A DNA stretch of 64,000 bases from Synchiropus splendidus (Eukaryota; Chordata; Actinopteri; Syngnathiformes; Callionymidae): the NCBI RefSeq assembly GCF_027744825.2, contig NC_071336.1, positions 23,024,501 to 23,088,500 on the forward strand, read 5' to 3'. Under the pieces are notes generated by a model. It made no database searches, was not told the DNA's origin, and was given only the letters and a program-made list of their open reading frames with translations. Positions 26,017 to 44,443 of the stretch are shown piece by piece (the first letter of the stretch is position 1; every line of letters begins with the position of its first letter). The translations under genes and the position numbers were made by a program.

Positions 26017-29000
26017 TGCCAGGAACAGGGACATGTGTTTCTCATGTTTTGAGCGTTTGTCAGCTCTATGGTCACCTGCTCTGTGCACCATCGACACCAA
26101 AGGGAATTATCTGCATGACTTCTTCCTGAACAGCCAAGCCAGACAGGGCCATTAAATCATCATTTTCAAATACATTTTCAAATCATGGACCCAGAATTTT
26201 CAATGTATTCTTCCTGGGAAGTAATGTATACGGTGACAGAACGGCAGAGCCATGTGGGCGAAAGGCCTATTTGACACATCAGAATTGTCAGAATTTGAAT
26301 CCATCTTTTGCTTGAACTGGTGTTATTGAAGTGAATACATAGATTTTGCAGTTCACTACAACATAAACATCTTTTGGAATGAATGAACTGTGAACTTAGT
26401 GTAATGCTGGCCCTCAACCAGATTGAAGACATGTTAGATTTTGAGAGTGGGAGAGAACATCACAACAGAAACAGCGCTCCTCAAGTAAACGTCTGACTGG
26501 GATCAGTTTTGTTTCACAATTTCACAATTTTATGTTGGCTACCCCTCATTTATTTATTTATTTATATATTTGTAGTTGAAATAATAGACAGTCGCTTGAA
26601 ATTTGGGCAGGAATGTGGGCTGTCTGGCTTTCTAAAAGGTACACCGCTTCGGCCATTTTTGCAGTCTCTTCCACTCTTCCTGTTTAAACAGCCATTTCGA
26701 TGGCAGGGAGGCAGCCATTATGTAAATTCTGACGAAACACAACTTGATTAAAAATGCTGCTTTGTTGAGAAGCAGCTCTGTAAGTATGTAAAATTCAATT
26801 ACGATAGGAAGAAAAAGACATGGCAGCTCTTCATTATATGAAATAGAAGCATCGAATTCAGCCGGACATTTTTTCAAAGCCACTAAAGAGCATGTTAAGT
26901 GCACAGACACACTGGCTGGAGTGGGCCTCCATTGATCCAACCAGGAACGTGTGCTGCCACCAATTTCCCTCTATTTCGGGCCTAAGTGGAAGCGACGCAG
27001 ACAAACCACCTGTGTCCAAGCCTGGTAATGGTTAGGAGCCCTCCTTAATAGCCACTGGGAAATAATGCTGAAAATGTGTGTCCTATTTTTATGGACAAAT
27101 CAGCATCATGTGGCACTAAGTCGTATAATGTGATAAAAGAGTGTGGGAGAAGAAGATGTCCAGCCTCGGCCTCTCATGTCTCCAGCCAAATGAATGGTGA
27201 GTCGTCCATTTGTTTCGCTATAAACACATAACAAAAATGAATACTACCATATTAGCTGCTGGCTAATTGAGCTTGGCAGTTTAGAACAGATTTCTGGGAG
27301 ATCGTTTTTTTAATAGCTGATCACACAAACACAAAAGTTGTGTGAAAACCATTCATTGATTTTGCCTGTAGAGAGACACAGTCGCTAAGGGAATATTGAA
27401 CCCACTCCACTCTCTGGCTCTCAGGGGAATTTGTTCTCAAAGGTCAATAAAAGCAATGCATGTGTCTGAGATTTAGAAATGGTTGCACTGAGCTTTGGAT
27501 CGGAGGGGGACGTTAGGACACATCTTTTTTCATGCCAATAGTACAACAATTGTAACACACGTTTCTGGTATCCTATTTGTAAATGTTTCTCACAGAGGAA
27601 ATTTGGGTTTTAAAACGTGCACTTTTATCCAGACCACAGACAGCACTAGCTTATATTCAACTTGAATCGATGATGGCACTGTGTTTCACTTATGGAGAGT
27701 GAGACAGGTGTATGTGAATGCATCCAGGTTTACCTTAGAAGCTGAAGATCTGGTGCATTGTCTGCCCGAGGCTTCATTGCATTGCACAGTTTCATCATTG
27801 AGTAGTCAATATGTGGAAAACGCTCTGGATAAAAGGCCACACTTTATTTAGGATTGGTTGGTTTGGGTCCAAGTTTTGGATGGAATTGTTTTTTTCCTGC
27901 CTCTAATGTTCACTGCATGTCATATTTTCTGTGGTACACAGAAAAATCATTTTAGCTGTAAGAAAAAATAAGTGTGAAGATGATTGTTGGCAGACAGGCT
28001 TCAGTGATTTAGTAAACAGGTTTAAAAACAGTTCGCCTCTAGAGACAATTTAACTTGTGGGTGTAACTAGGACAGAAGTAAAATGAGGTTCATATAACTG
28101 AATAATGCATAGTGTCCATTTCCACCTTACTGTTCTTGTGTTTCCACAGAAAATATTGACCAAACATGTTGTTAATGTCATTTACATATAGTGAGAACCT
28201 TACTCAGAAAAAACAATGCTCCCAACCGGCTGCTTCGACTGAATGACTATTGTCTTGCTGGTCTGGACCTAAGGACTTTTGAGTGAGTTGGACACTGAGA
28301 TGAACTGTGATTCAGGACCAGTACTTCCCTTTTGTTGGCATCGAAACAGATCACACAGGAGTGCTATAGAATGTAAACACTTCACTGGGCTTCATTAAAA
28401 ATCATTGCTAGTATGGAATAATTTCAGATTGTGATTCACACATTTTCCTCACATAACAAGGCTATTGATCAACTCTTAGATAAAGTCTTTCCAGACAACA
28501 AAAACACTTCACAAGTCACACAACACCATTGGAGCCTGTGGCTTGCAGGTCGATATTCTGTCTGATCTTTGATATTGTTGCCATCGCACCTCAGTCTCAT
28601 GACAGATCATTGTTTGCCAATAAAACATTCAGCTTTTGGTTCTCGGTCACAGTGTCAATAAAATGAGTAACTCAAAACCCATGGATAAACTGCACTGTTG
28701 CTACTCATTGGCACAACAGCAGCAGTCAAATTCACCTTTATCTCATTCATCACAGAACCATGTTATTAGCCCGAAACTAGAGCAAAAGAGAAACCAGCTT
28801 ATTATACATACTGGGTCGAGGTCTTCAATACCCCTTGATAGCACAACTTTCTCATAGGTCTTAAGGCCTATTTATGGCCCATTTACGTACGTAATTGTAC
28901 CCATCCGTTTCAAACGATGTAACCGTCCCTGATCACAGACTTCTCCCTTTTACTACCTGACTTTTGTGTGTGTCGCACTGGTGGCTCCTTGGACGGCTGC

Positions 29001-31526
29001 GGTGTCAGTCCACTTTAGCCACACACAGTGGCTCGCTTCTTGCTGAGGTATCTGCATGAGCCTTTACACTCCTCTGCTCAGCATAACTACTGATTTCAAA
29101 GGACCACGTCTCGATGCAGGTTGGTTAAATTAGACTGGAATAGATGGTTGAGGTTGTTTGAGAGTTGCTGGGGTAGCAGACCTGTGACTGGATGTAAGAC
29201 AGGATTGTGCCAGCCAGCCATGTGAGCTGGCTGGAGATGGGACTGGACGCATGTATGACGCTCAGCATAGTAAATTCCATGTCTCATGTTGTCCAAACAA
29301 CCCTTCTTCATTTCACGCCTGGCTTTTCTTGGGGTCCAGCCCTAGCACACCAAACCGCTTCCCTCGGTTGATACAACTCTTATAGATGTTGTTCTCAAAC
29401 TTAAACCCTCTCCGGCAACGGGGCCCACTTTGTTCCAGTGTCTTTGAGTGGTCATTGACTGTGCTACTTCCTCTCTCCACTTCCGTCTGGTGGCTCAGGT
29501 TGGGGCAGCTCACCTAACCTGGGATTCTATGAGGGTGATTTCAATTACTACTGTGGAACACGAGTACTCCTGCACGAGGGTTGAGCTTGGGAAAATGTGC
29601 CTCTGTTGCCATATAAGACTATGTATTTGAGGCATCTGGGTCATTTGAGCCACTTATTTGCCGGTGTATTTGCCAACCCCTGCAATCATGTGATGTCTGA
29701 TGGGGTAACTTCATAGATGGAAACTGGCCACGACGAGGGGCAACTGTCCGAAGTGGAAGCGCATAGTTTCAGCTTCCCTGGATTACCATTGTTTAAGGCC
29801 ACCAGTTACTGGATGTTGCACTTCCAACACGTTCTCATGCAACAATATTCTTATATTATTGAAATGTAAATTTTTTTTGTCAAAGAAAAAAAATGTAGAA
29901 TTTATCTGGAGATCTTGTTTTCAAAACAGTGACAGAGCACGCTGCCATACTTGTATGCTGCGTCAGGCACTTGTCTCCCCTCACCCCCTCATAACTACTT
30001 AGGAAGCCCTGTGACGCTGAACAAATGACACAACAGCAGCATATATCACCGTGACGTTCTCTATTTTGATTCATATTCCCATCTACAATTGAAGATTTTA
30101 TAGATGGCTGATACCTGGCTTGAATTAATGCATGATGTTCAAGATGAATTACATTCACCAACAAACCACAATCCCATTCAGAGGAAGGCGAAGGACTATA
30201 ACATTGGCAGGGCAAGTGCCATGGCTAATAGAAACAGTGCTGACACGTGCATAGAAATCAATAGCAATTTAAAGCTTCAGGATGTTGTTTAAGAAAATGC
30301 TTATTGATGCACTTCAGTGAGTTTGCTGGCCTTCTGTTAAATTATACTGTATTTCAGTTCAGAATAAATCGCCAAAACCTTGAGATTCCACAAATGTAAC
30401 CTCAAATCCAGGAGGAAATGAAAAGAGTTCCTGGTATCCAAGCATGGAACCAAACAAACGTACAGGCAACCAAGGAAATAACAGACCATGGTTCTCTCTT
30501 ATTGGGGGATGGCTGTAAATTATGAGCAAAGCACGCATAGTCAAGTGTACTGGAAGCTGTGAGAGAAGAGAGAAGAGTGTAGGAAACATGTTTCCAGAAA
30601 GACACTCAAAAGGGGGCGTGGTTTTCCATTCCACCTGTATCGCCATATTCAATTGTCGCATCTCTGAGAGGGCGGTGTCATGCATTTTTGGGCAAATTCT
30701 TGGCTACTTTTTCCCTGAATTGTGCCAACACTGACATTAGCTGTGGAACCTGCTTGTGTAGAATGTTCCAATATTATTGTGCAACTCTTTTGCTATCTTA
30801 AGGGGACCACACACCCGAGGGCTGTTTTCATCCCAAATTTGCTCCTTCCAGACTAAGCATGGTACAGAAAACGTCTAATTCTCTAAATAGTCCTATAAGC
30901 AAACTCTTTTTTTCTGGGGTTTGTTAGGAGGGTATTCGTCCTCATTATTGGCTGCGACCATGACAAGTGTTAACGTAAAACGTTCAAATTGACAACCAAA
31001 AATCTTTGTTTGTCCAACCAAAAGCGATCCCACTAAGATACAAGGAGGCAGGGGGAGAAGGGTCCTTTCCATTCTTCCTTCACATCAAACCACCACCATC
31101 CAATGTATTTCCATGTTGCTTGTGTTTTCTGCTTCTTGTGATGTTTCCACTTTATTTTGTCATGTGAGATGCAAAATTTCTGGCTTTGAGGATGAGCTTC
31201 TCGATCAGTGCTGTGGCAAAAGCCTTATGTCTCTGGCCTCCTTTAGGAAATATAATGAGACATCATGAATTGTGTTCTGGGTGCAGTCATTTCATAATGT
31301 TAGATAACCTGATCTACGAATCACAGTCTGCATGCAGAGCTAAGTGGCGGCCAGTAGTGACTGTGGCCACCAGTTGTAACTCTCTGGTCGCCCAGTGGTT
31401 GTGCGTTGCAGAACATCAGGTCCATATAAGCACAATTTCAGTTTGACTGTGGCTCATAATAGAGCTCCTGTGGGAGTCCTGCATGAAATACTTTAGGTAA
31501 CTAAGCTTTGATGATTTCTTTGATCA

Positions 31527-31609
31527 TCCATATGTCTGTCCATCCATTTGTCTTTCCATATATCCTTCTATCGATTTGTCCTTCAGTCTGTCCATTTGTT
31601 TTTCCGTGT
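31527..31609. repeat. Degenerate tandem repeat, TCCATTTGTCTT-like
   Basis: Imperfect copies of a roughly 12-16 bp pyrimidine-rich unit (TCTGTCCATCCATTTGTCTT and variants such as TCAGTCTGTCCATTTG) follow one another. Confidence 0.7.
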
Positions 31610-32835
31610 CTTTTAAATGTATGCTAATTTGAGATTTTTATTCCCCTGCTTAAGCTGTAAGCAAGTTAACATTTAATGTTAGCATTTCACAGTGACAAAA
31701 GCATTTTACCCCATTATTATCGTGTGGTTGGACTGTTGACTATTTGAATGGGCTTGACTACATATGCAGAATAAATACAGCATGTGATCACCTAGATACA
31801 ACAAAGATTCTTATAAATTATTCAAAAAATACTGACATAACTGATTTGAATCATGGACGTCATCATCATCCGGAAGCCAATGATTGCATTTATAAATGAG
31901 TTTCATATCTTTTAATCATGCAATCAAAAACATGTCGACCAAATTTGAACACCTCTGACAACAAAGAAGGTGCAGCGCTTCAGCTAGCACTGATGATTTT
32001 GTCATGTTTTGACAGATAATGCCTGTACTTGCTGCAAAGAAACAGGAAGGATTATCTCTGTCTTAAATGCTTTTTTTTCCCCCTTTGCATGGAAATGTTC
32101 GAGCTTGTCAGTTGGATTGAATCCACAAAATAGTGCAAGGGAGTTCATGGGAGAGGGATCAGAGGAATTTAAGCCTCCATTGCATGTGAAGCTGCTTTAA
32201 ATGTATTGTTTGGAGACAGGAAACGGCACTGAAATCCTGAATAATGTCACAAATTGTGTAATCGCCAACGTTAATCTCAGCTTCATGTTGAAAAAGCTCA
32301 AGTTGTTTGAGGACAAATGTCTGTTTTTTTCCCCTAAAATGCTATTGTGTTTGAGATAAAATAAGCCCTTTGCAAAAGGGCCCTTAATGAATAAAGAGAA
32401 AAATGGAAGTATCTGACATACTATGCCTTTCCATAGTATTTATCTTTTCCATTTTAGTACTCAGGTTTGTGTATTCTGTATGCAAAAAAAAAACAACAAA
32501 AAGAATCACTAGTGTTTGGGCATCAATAAGAACTCACTGGTGACCCTGCGGGGAGTTCACATGCTGGGGGATAAGTTGATGAATTGTGGTTTGGTGGTGT
32601 GGAACATTATAATTACTGCTTTTCCATGTGAACCCGTTATGTTATTGTACAATGCTATGAATAAAATATATTGTCTCAATGTAACTCAATGTATTGTTCC
32701 AATGTAAATTAGCTTCTTTGTGCAAACGTTTGCACAAACCAGTTACATTTTAGTTTATTAAAAGCATGATTATAGGTTTATTATTCATTTAATGTCTAAA
32801 ATGCACCTCAATTTATTTGGGGCAGAGAAAAATGA

Positions 32836-32855
32836 CCCCCCCCCCAAAAAAAAAA
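32836..32855. repeat. C10-A10 homopolymer junction
   Basis: Ten C residues followed directly by ten A residues. Length is uncertain in any assembly. Confidence 0.9.
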
Positions 32856-35488
32856 CCCAAAAAACAGTAGTTTTCTCAATGATGAGCAAAGACAATATAT
32901 CACAACAGTTGAAGCATGGTTAAAATACTCAATGAAAAATGGAAATGTTTTTAAATGAACAATAGAAACAATGAAAGAAACTGTCACAAACCCATTTTGA
33001 CATGCCTTCTAATATAGGAACAATACGGCTTCAAGTGGCTTCACTATGGGATCTGCCCTCGACTGCTTCTTCAACTTGTGCCATGATTTTATTTTTTCAA
33101 ATGAAGTCAGAACATGCGACGAACAATGAATGACGTCATCACGCATGTGCAACATGTCTGCATTGAAGAACAAAACTCATGTTTCTTTGAGCGAAAACCA
33201 TTTATATTTGGTTGCTGCTGCTTCTTGATCCAACTCTCAGATCTCTATTAAAACTTTTAAATGGCTCATCAGTGATGTCAGCAAAATGCAACGTAAACAG
33301 ATGAAATGTCAATCACTTTTATCGCAGCACAGCCATGAGAGAGGGAGTGACAGAAGCTTATCACTGTTCTCCTCCCATCAGGAGAAAAAACAGAAAGTTC
33401 TGTTTCAAAGAGATTCTTGCTATCTACATTCACAACAAGCAGTGCGGCATGTGGAAAAAAAAATGTCTATACCAGCAAAATGGAGGCTTAAATATACATC
33501 GCACATGTGCACATTGAGATTTCTAGATGAAAAACATCCACATGATGAAGTTGTAGAACAGAAAACCCTGGTATTGTTGAAGCCCATATGTACTTATGTG
33601 GTTTAATAACCTCTTTTTTGGGGGGGTTTGTGACCTCTATGATAATTGTTTTAAATCTGCTCGACTTTGACAGAAGGTTTTCCTGTTAAAATTCATGAGC
33701 ATCAAACTTATCTTTGGCAGGGTGACCTCCAAAATGGAAATACTATTTATAAATATTAAATACGTGAAAGTGTTGTATTCTGGTTTTCTACTGATGATCA
33801 CTCACCTTGGGAGGAGAATATTAACCAGTCTTTTTTTGAGTGAGTTCTCTACTTGAAGTTCCGACCCAGTCCAAGGACCATAAATCATTCAGGATTTTAA
33901 TATCGTTCCCTGTGATTCTGGAGGGATTCTGCAGCACTTTTTAAGATGGAGAGGAAAGCTGAAAAGTCAAATGACTGTACCACGCTGGAAAAGAAAAAGA
34001 GTGGCCAACCATCAAGTTTGCAACTCCCTTGAAACATGCTGTTCTATTAAAGCTGCAGTTGGTAACTATGGAAAAGCGATGGACTCCCAATGGTTCTCAT
34101 GGCCTTCCCAGCAGATGCTTGAGCATTCTAGACTGAACAGTCTTCTACACAGATGTTAGCTTTGCTTTTATTGCACACTGTCAAGTGGTTGCGAGAAGGA
34201 ACCATGTTCCTTGGCTCCCACGTCTTCACTGGTGGCAAAACCTGAGGTTTGAACACGATCGAAACATTTTTAATCTTAATAAACTATAAAGTTATGGTTA
34301 TTTGGGGTGGTTCCGCTGCAGCAGTAGCAGTAGCTCAAGATAGCATCTCTGGAAAGGCCTATGTGAGTTCTTAGATTAGTTGCATATTTCCACAGTATTT
34401 TCCCGCAACATATCTTACAAACAGTATGTGTCTTGTTCACTTTCAACACGTTCATAAAATCTGAAATGATGCCCTCTTTCACCAAACCTGGAGCATTTTT
34501 TCTTTTTTATCAGCTCGAGGATTGTCGTCGTAAAGCTGTCGCTTTTTTGACTATGCGGTAGAAGCTGTTGTAGCCAACAGTGAAATTGGTTATTTCCATT
34601 CCACATATATACATACACACATATACATTAGAGGCCTGCAAACAGTAGTTTTGTGTTTTTTGTTTTCTGTCCAAAGTTGACGCAGATGTCAGTCTTCTAC
34701 GGCACACAATGATGCATCTATTTCAAATCAAACGTTACCCTTCTTACACAGTACCTTGTGGCATCATGAGCTTGTTGGCACCATGACTCATGGTACTGAA
34801 TAGCCATCACTGACAGTCAGGCTCTTGATCACAAGGTATTCTGTATCCCAAATGACATGCAATTGCAATCCAAGAGCAAGTCCTAAAGGAATGCAAGCCA
34901 AAGTTATTTATTTTTCTCACATGTTGGACTGAAGCGCTGCCTCTCAAGGAATGCCGCTTAATGATCAGCAGTATGTTACGCCTTGGGAGTGTGAATGCGT
35001 TGCAGGTCACAGATCGACATACACTATTGTGACATGCAAAAGGTGAAGAAAAAAAATGACAAAATTTACGGAAAAAGACAGTACATACTGTATGACTCTT
35101 TGAAGGTAGTCAGCTCAGGTGGGGCTTTTTAATTTGAAATAAGGGTGTGGTTCAAAGCCAACTGGAGAGTGGCTTAAATGCAGTGGACTGCTTTGGTAGC
35201 TGGTGAAAATTTTGTATCAGCTTTACTGAATTTTCTAAACGCACCTCAAGCTGTGCAAAAAATAAAAAATAAAAAAATCAGACTGTCTCAGTGTTGTCAT
35301 TATTGTTCATGTACTAAAAATGCATTTCAAAAATGTGATATTGGATCAAAGTCTCTCTGATTCTCTCCTCGCTGTGGAGCAGTGTGAGTGAAGCAGAGCT
35401 AGCGGGGTAACCACTGAGCAGCACGCTGGGCAGGGAAGGACTCGCCATGCAGGTTTGACGTCAGAAAATTCAGAGGATGAATTCACAC

Positions 35489-35536
35489 GTCTCATTCTGA
35501 AGTCTCATATTGAAGTCTCATTCTGTCTCATGCTGA
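35489..35536. repeat. 13-bp tandem repeat, GTCTCATTCTGAA
   Basis: Four copies start at 35489, 35502, 35515 and 35525. The first two are 13 bp (GTCTCATTCTGAA, GTCTCATATTGAA), the third is cut to 10 bp and the last is GTCTCATGCTGA. Confidence 0.9.
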
Positions 35537-37357
35537 TACACCTCTATTCATGAGCCCCTTTAGCAAGCGTGAAATATGGCCGAAATATTTCGGTTGTCTT
35601 GTATCAGGGCTCAAAACAAGATGGATCAAGATGCACGTTGCGATGATTTACGTTAAGACAGACGGGGGGTTTTGTCAAAGCATGTGGAACAAACACAAAA
35701 TCAAAGAAGTGAGCATCAAGTTTCTCAGATTCAGTGTGAGTGGTGGCAATTTCCTGTTCTGCCGAGTGAAAAACTGTGCTATAGGTGTTCCATGCTGGTC
35801 ATTAAGTGCCTGCAGCAGCGCTAACATTATATTGACTTCAAGGATCTTTCTGAGGTAATGACGCACAAATGCGCTGAGCGAACGATTTCTGTGTGGTGTT
35901 CCTGTGATGCTGTTTCCCCAGTGACACTGGTCATGCTCTGGAGCAAAGCTTTGACATGACACATTAAATATGGGCGTCGATGCTTGGACTTAAATGCAAC
36001 AGCGCAGCAGATCCAGAGTCAGCAGCATGCATTAACTCGTGGTGTTGGGTTCCCTTTTATTTCTTGCTAAGCTCTTTCTTTTAAGTACAAAGGACGACTG
36101 AGGTGCAGATGTCTCACTCTGAGACTGGAGGGTCGGGATGTTAATAATGGCCTGTTCGTTTTATATGAAGATGTTGGGAACGCTGCAGTCTTCACAGAGA
36201 CAACGCTTCTTATTGGGTGTTAAAGCAGGTCTAGATGTGATTTAAAGTCTGACTGAGCAACTGGAGAATTACAGAGCGACCTGGCAACTATGTAGAAATG
36301 TGTGTTTTTCAAAACGGCACGATTCCTTCTTAATGTTCAATTCTGATTCTAAAAGGATGAAAAAAAACAAAATCTTGTGTCTGTGCGGTATCACAGCCTC
36401 CCAAATCGTTTCTTTTTGAGGGACGAAAGATCGTTTGTGATCAGAACTCAGCCCTCAGTTCCCCTGACACTTCTGAAATTGGCTTTTCCCCACCAGTGTG
36501 TCTCAGACAGGATGCAAGTTGGCAGTTTGGCTCACTATCTATAAAAGGAAATGTTAAAAAGGACGATAGGATGGAAATAAACGGAGTTCCTTCAATTTTT
36601 TGTCATCGGTGATGACACGCACATATTTGAATATGTTGTATGTCAATTAAAAGAAAAAGTATTTGTTACAATGATTCCAAATATCATTCATTCAACCTTT
36701 CCCTTAACTACAGTGTGTACCAGGTTTCACTATTAAACAGAGCAGTGTTCAGTCATGTGCACAGTGGTGTGAAACAACAAATAGTAGGGAAAATAAAAAG
36801 CCTGCCTTTGTGTGTGCAAATATAGCTGTACACACAAATGTACTTGATATGTTTTAAAGAGTGAGGGCAGGGAGGGAACGGCTCATCGCTGTAGCACAAA
36901 CTGAACCCAGCTGAACACACCAACCTACAGTAATGGTGTACTAGGATTCACAAATACATTATTTTATATCACATTTTTCTACACATAAGTGATTGACTGG
37001 ACTTAACCGTAATAATTACTGAAACAAGCATCAGTGTTTTGTGTCGTGTCCACCTCCGATCACGATCAGCTTTATGTTGAAAAAGTCCTGAATCTCATGT
37101 CACCCTTAAAAGTTTGAGGGCTGCCAGTGAATGAGGGGTCCACTTATTCATAAAATAGAGGTCATCCCGGACATCTCTCTGACATAAAGTGCAACTGAGC
37201 TGACAAGTGAGTCATAAAGTTCAGTGAAGGTTGGTAATTTAAGGCCACATTCAGAAAGAAATGGATGTAACTATTCACGACAATCTCAGGAGCCATTGTG
37301 TCAGAAATTTTTCATTATAAGTTTGTAAAAAAAATACTATTTATGTTGGGACTGATC

Positions 37358-37380
37358 ATTAAAGAGGCCCTGTTGTGCTC
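37358..37380 (+). mobile_element. Terminus-like motif ATTAAAGAGGCCC
   Basis: ATTAAAGAGGCCCTGTTGTG is related to the reverse-oriented copy at 16501-16524. The matching opposite end was not located. A weaker relative (ATTAAAGGGGC) occurs at 54205. Confidence 0.3.
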
Positions 37381-38190
37381 TTCCGCAAGAGTCATCGACA
37401 GTGTTAGCAAGAGAAAGTGTCACTTTAACATATACTGAAGTGTGAAAGTGTGAGTTATTTTGTTTTAAACGTAAACCTACACAATATCTAAGGTTTCACC
37501 TAATCTGTACAAGCTACAAAAAAATCATTGATCATGTTATTGACCGAAAGGGTTCAGTTGCATGCTGGAGTGAGATTTTTGAAATGCCAAAAATCAGTTA
37601 GTTTTGATATCAAGACTTGAGTCGCTTTGTATAAATAAGTTTCACAAGCATGTGTTGTTGTTGGCTGCATCTCTTGTGAGGAGGAATTAGCAAGAAACAG
37701 CCACTGATGTTTGTTTATAGTTTCACTCAAATTACCTTCCAAGCATCATTGCCTTTAGCTGCTGGGTTCACAGCAACGCTTCCAAATGTGCACAAGCTGA
37801 GAAGAAATCTGAGATATAATTAATGTCAGCAGAAACCAAAGACTCAAGAACCTTGACGAAGACACCGGTAAAGGTCGCACAAGGTAAGCGGCTGCAAGCA
37901 GCATGGACTCGGGGCTCCCAGAGAAAGAAGTGCACTGTTGGCAAAAGCCAGGTGACGTTGATAAATGTTGTCCTCCGAGTGTTAGGTAATATTCTCTGAT
38001 GAGCTGCCTCACATGATCCGGCCCACAAGGTTGCGAGTCAAGCAGTTGGATGATGTGTGGAAGCCTTGACCGCTCAGGCGAGGAACGAGGGGTCGCATGT
38101 GAAAATTATCGACGTCTAAAATACTAAAGAGGTAAGGAAGACCAGTCATCCGTGTCATTCATTTCAGTCTATATACTTGTCATATTTTAA

Positions 38191-38207
38191 CCCCCCCCCC
38201 AAAAAAA
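38191..38207. repeat. C10-A7 homopolymer junction
   Basis: Ten C followed by seven A, like the tract at 32836. Confidence 0.9.
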
Positions 38208-38952
38208 CAGCACTGCAGAAGTGCTGCCAAGGCTGATCTGGAACAAGCAAGAAAGCACGGGTGATTTATATCGTTCATGCAGCCTGGCCAAGATTGTTCA
38301 GTCGTTTCAGGCTGTTTTTTTATAAAATAAAGATGATTCATTATTTATTATATTCATTATTAAAAAAAGACCTCTGCTCATTACAATGATGGAGGTGTCG
38401 GACATGCTAATAGATGTCAGTAGTGATTCAAATGTGTTGCAAGTGAAAGTGGACACAGACCCTCTCACATCTCTGTCTTGGGATGTTGGGACATTTACTG
38501 ATGGAAATTCCACCATTTGATGATTCTGTGGTACTTGTGGATGACTAACAAATGCAACCTTAAATCCTCAAAATAAACATACACTAAATAGCCTTTGATT
38601 TCAAAGTGGGAGCAAATGCAAACATTACATGATTCTAACACTAATTATTTCAACATTTGGACCTTTAAAACGACCAACTCTATATGTGGATTTACCTTTG
38701 GACCTCGAACATATTTTGTTAAATGAAAGTTTTTTTTTTTTTTTGTTCTCTTTCTGAGCTATTGAAACCCACTATGCCCTGCTATTAAAGAAAAAATCCA
38801 TAGGAATAACAATTTCATTTCATTTATTCACATGTGTGAATGAGAGAGGTTGCAGGACCAGTGAAGATGAAGGGAGTCCAGGTGGTTGGAGCAAATAAGT
38901 TGGACATTAGAGATCAGTCATGTAGAGTGACAGACATCACAGAGACAGATAT

Positions 38953-38972
38953 CATATATATATATATATATA
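38953..38972. repeat. Short AT microsatellite, left of insertion
   Basis: An alternating CATATATA...TA tract directly abuts the transposon end at 38973. Together with 39661-39775 it looks like one AT tract split by the insertion. Confidence 0.9.
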
Positions 38973-43439
<4,467 letters not shown>

Positions 43440-44125
43440 AGCGGGAGACTCAGAATCATTCAGACTCCTGGCTCAGGGCCAACTCTGGCTCCAGTTCTTC
43501 TTTGCCTTTCAGCATCTCCTACCACAGCAAGACGGCCTCCACCACCTTAACCTGTCTTGTGCGTCGTCCGTGATCACACCCGGCCTCATTGACGTTTCCA
43601 TTCCAAACATTCTTCAGACATGAACTGGTTTCGAATCTTGTCCGTCCAAGTCACTCCCAATGAAAAGCTCTTCCAACATGTCACTTCAGGCTCTAACTTC
43701 TGTGAGTGTGAGATCTACTGTCTCTAAACCATATGTAACGGCAGGCCCCATTTCTGGCCTAAAGATCTTCCTGTTAACCCTTTTTTTCCTACATTAGCTG
43801 CAATTTCTCTCCCACACATCACACCTACAGTCGTCTCCACCCACTCCAACCAGCCACACCCTCATCTTCTGCTCTACTATTTCATGTCTATTGACTGATG
43901 ACTGAGCCTAAATACTTTTGAGTCATCTGGTTTCACTGACTCTACACTTACACACGTATTCTGTCTGTTCTACTGACCTTCATTCCTTCATTCCTCTTCT
44001 CACAGTCTCACATCTTCGACTACAGATCGTCTTATCATCGGCGAACATCACAAGCCATGGAGACTCCTCCCTAACCTCATCTTTCATTCTGTCCCAAACA
44101 AAAGGAAGGACTGATCCCTAATGTA
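43440..44125 (-). pseudogene. RTE-like LINE reverse transcriptase relic
   Basis: Read on the minus strand from 44118, a frame shows VREESPWLVMFADD and then TICS, the FADD catalytic motif with its usual neighbours in RTE/Rex3-class non-LTR reverse transcriptases. Further downstream, in other frames, are RKIFRPEMGPAVTYGLETVD, which resembles the family's conserved 'RPA..YGLETV' segment, and short pieces of the C-terminal region. Stops follow within about 30 codons of the motif and frame changes are several, so the copy is dead. The 5' part (endonuclease and most of the reverse transcriptase) is absent, as usual for 5'-truncated LINE copies. Confidence 0.7.
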
Positions 44126-44443
44126 TCGTAATTCCCAGAATATAAGGCACTACTTTTTTCTTGCAGTCTAAACCCTGAGGCTTATACAGGGAAGCAGCGA
44201 ACATATGGATTTTTACAGGCTAAAGAGCATCATGCTGCAAAATATTGAGCCTCTTCACATCAAACAAAATCAGAGGTGTTTTATTAACCATTAACCTTTT
44301 CACCCGCGTGTTCTCAGCTCCACCACCCACGGCTTATTGGCCGGTGTTATGTGTGACTTGTATATGAACGAGATCTATTTTCCTTCTTAAATTTAGTGAG
44401 TGCAGCTAATATTCTGTTGCGCTCTGTGGTCTGGAATTCATGG
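44126..44443. mobile_element. Short non-autonomous inverted-repeat element
   Basis: The left end TCGTAATTCCCAGAATATAA and the right end CTGGAATTCATGG (inverted CCATGAATTCCAG) are imperfect inverted repeats. I remember a fish repeat with ends near CCGTAATTTCCGGACTATA and internal GGCTTATA words; both occur here (GAGGCTTATA at about 44179, ACGGCTTATT at about 44328). About 318 bp, non-coding. Superfamily and target duplication not determined. It starts exactly where the LINE relic stops. Confidence 0.5.

Larger units (their letters stand above)
25458..38952. other. Intergenic DNA, no gene seen
   Basis: A long stretch without a recognisable exon. It contains a 13-bp inverted repeat (25963-26016), a degenerate TCCATTTGTCTT-type tract (31527-31609), a 13-bp tandem repeat (35489-35536), C10-A homopolymer junctions (32836, 38191) and a transposon terminus-like motif (37358). 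The interval 26940-27470 is non-repetitive, with TAAT and TTGAT-type words, and is the part I would first test for cross-species conservation. Confidence 0.5.
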
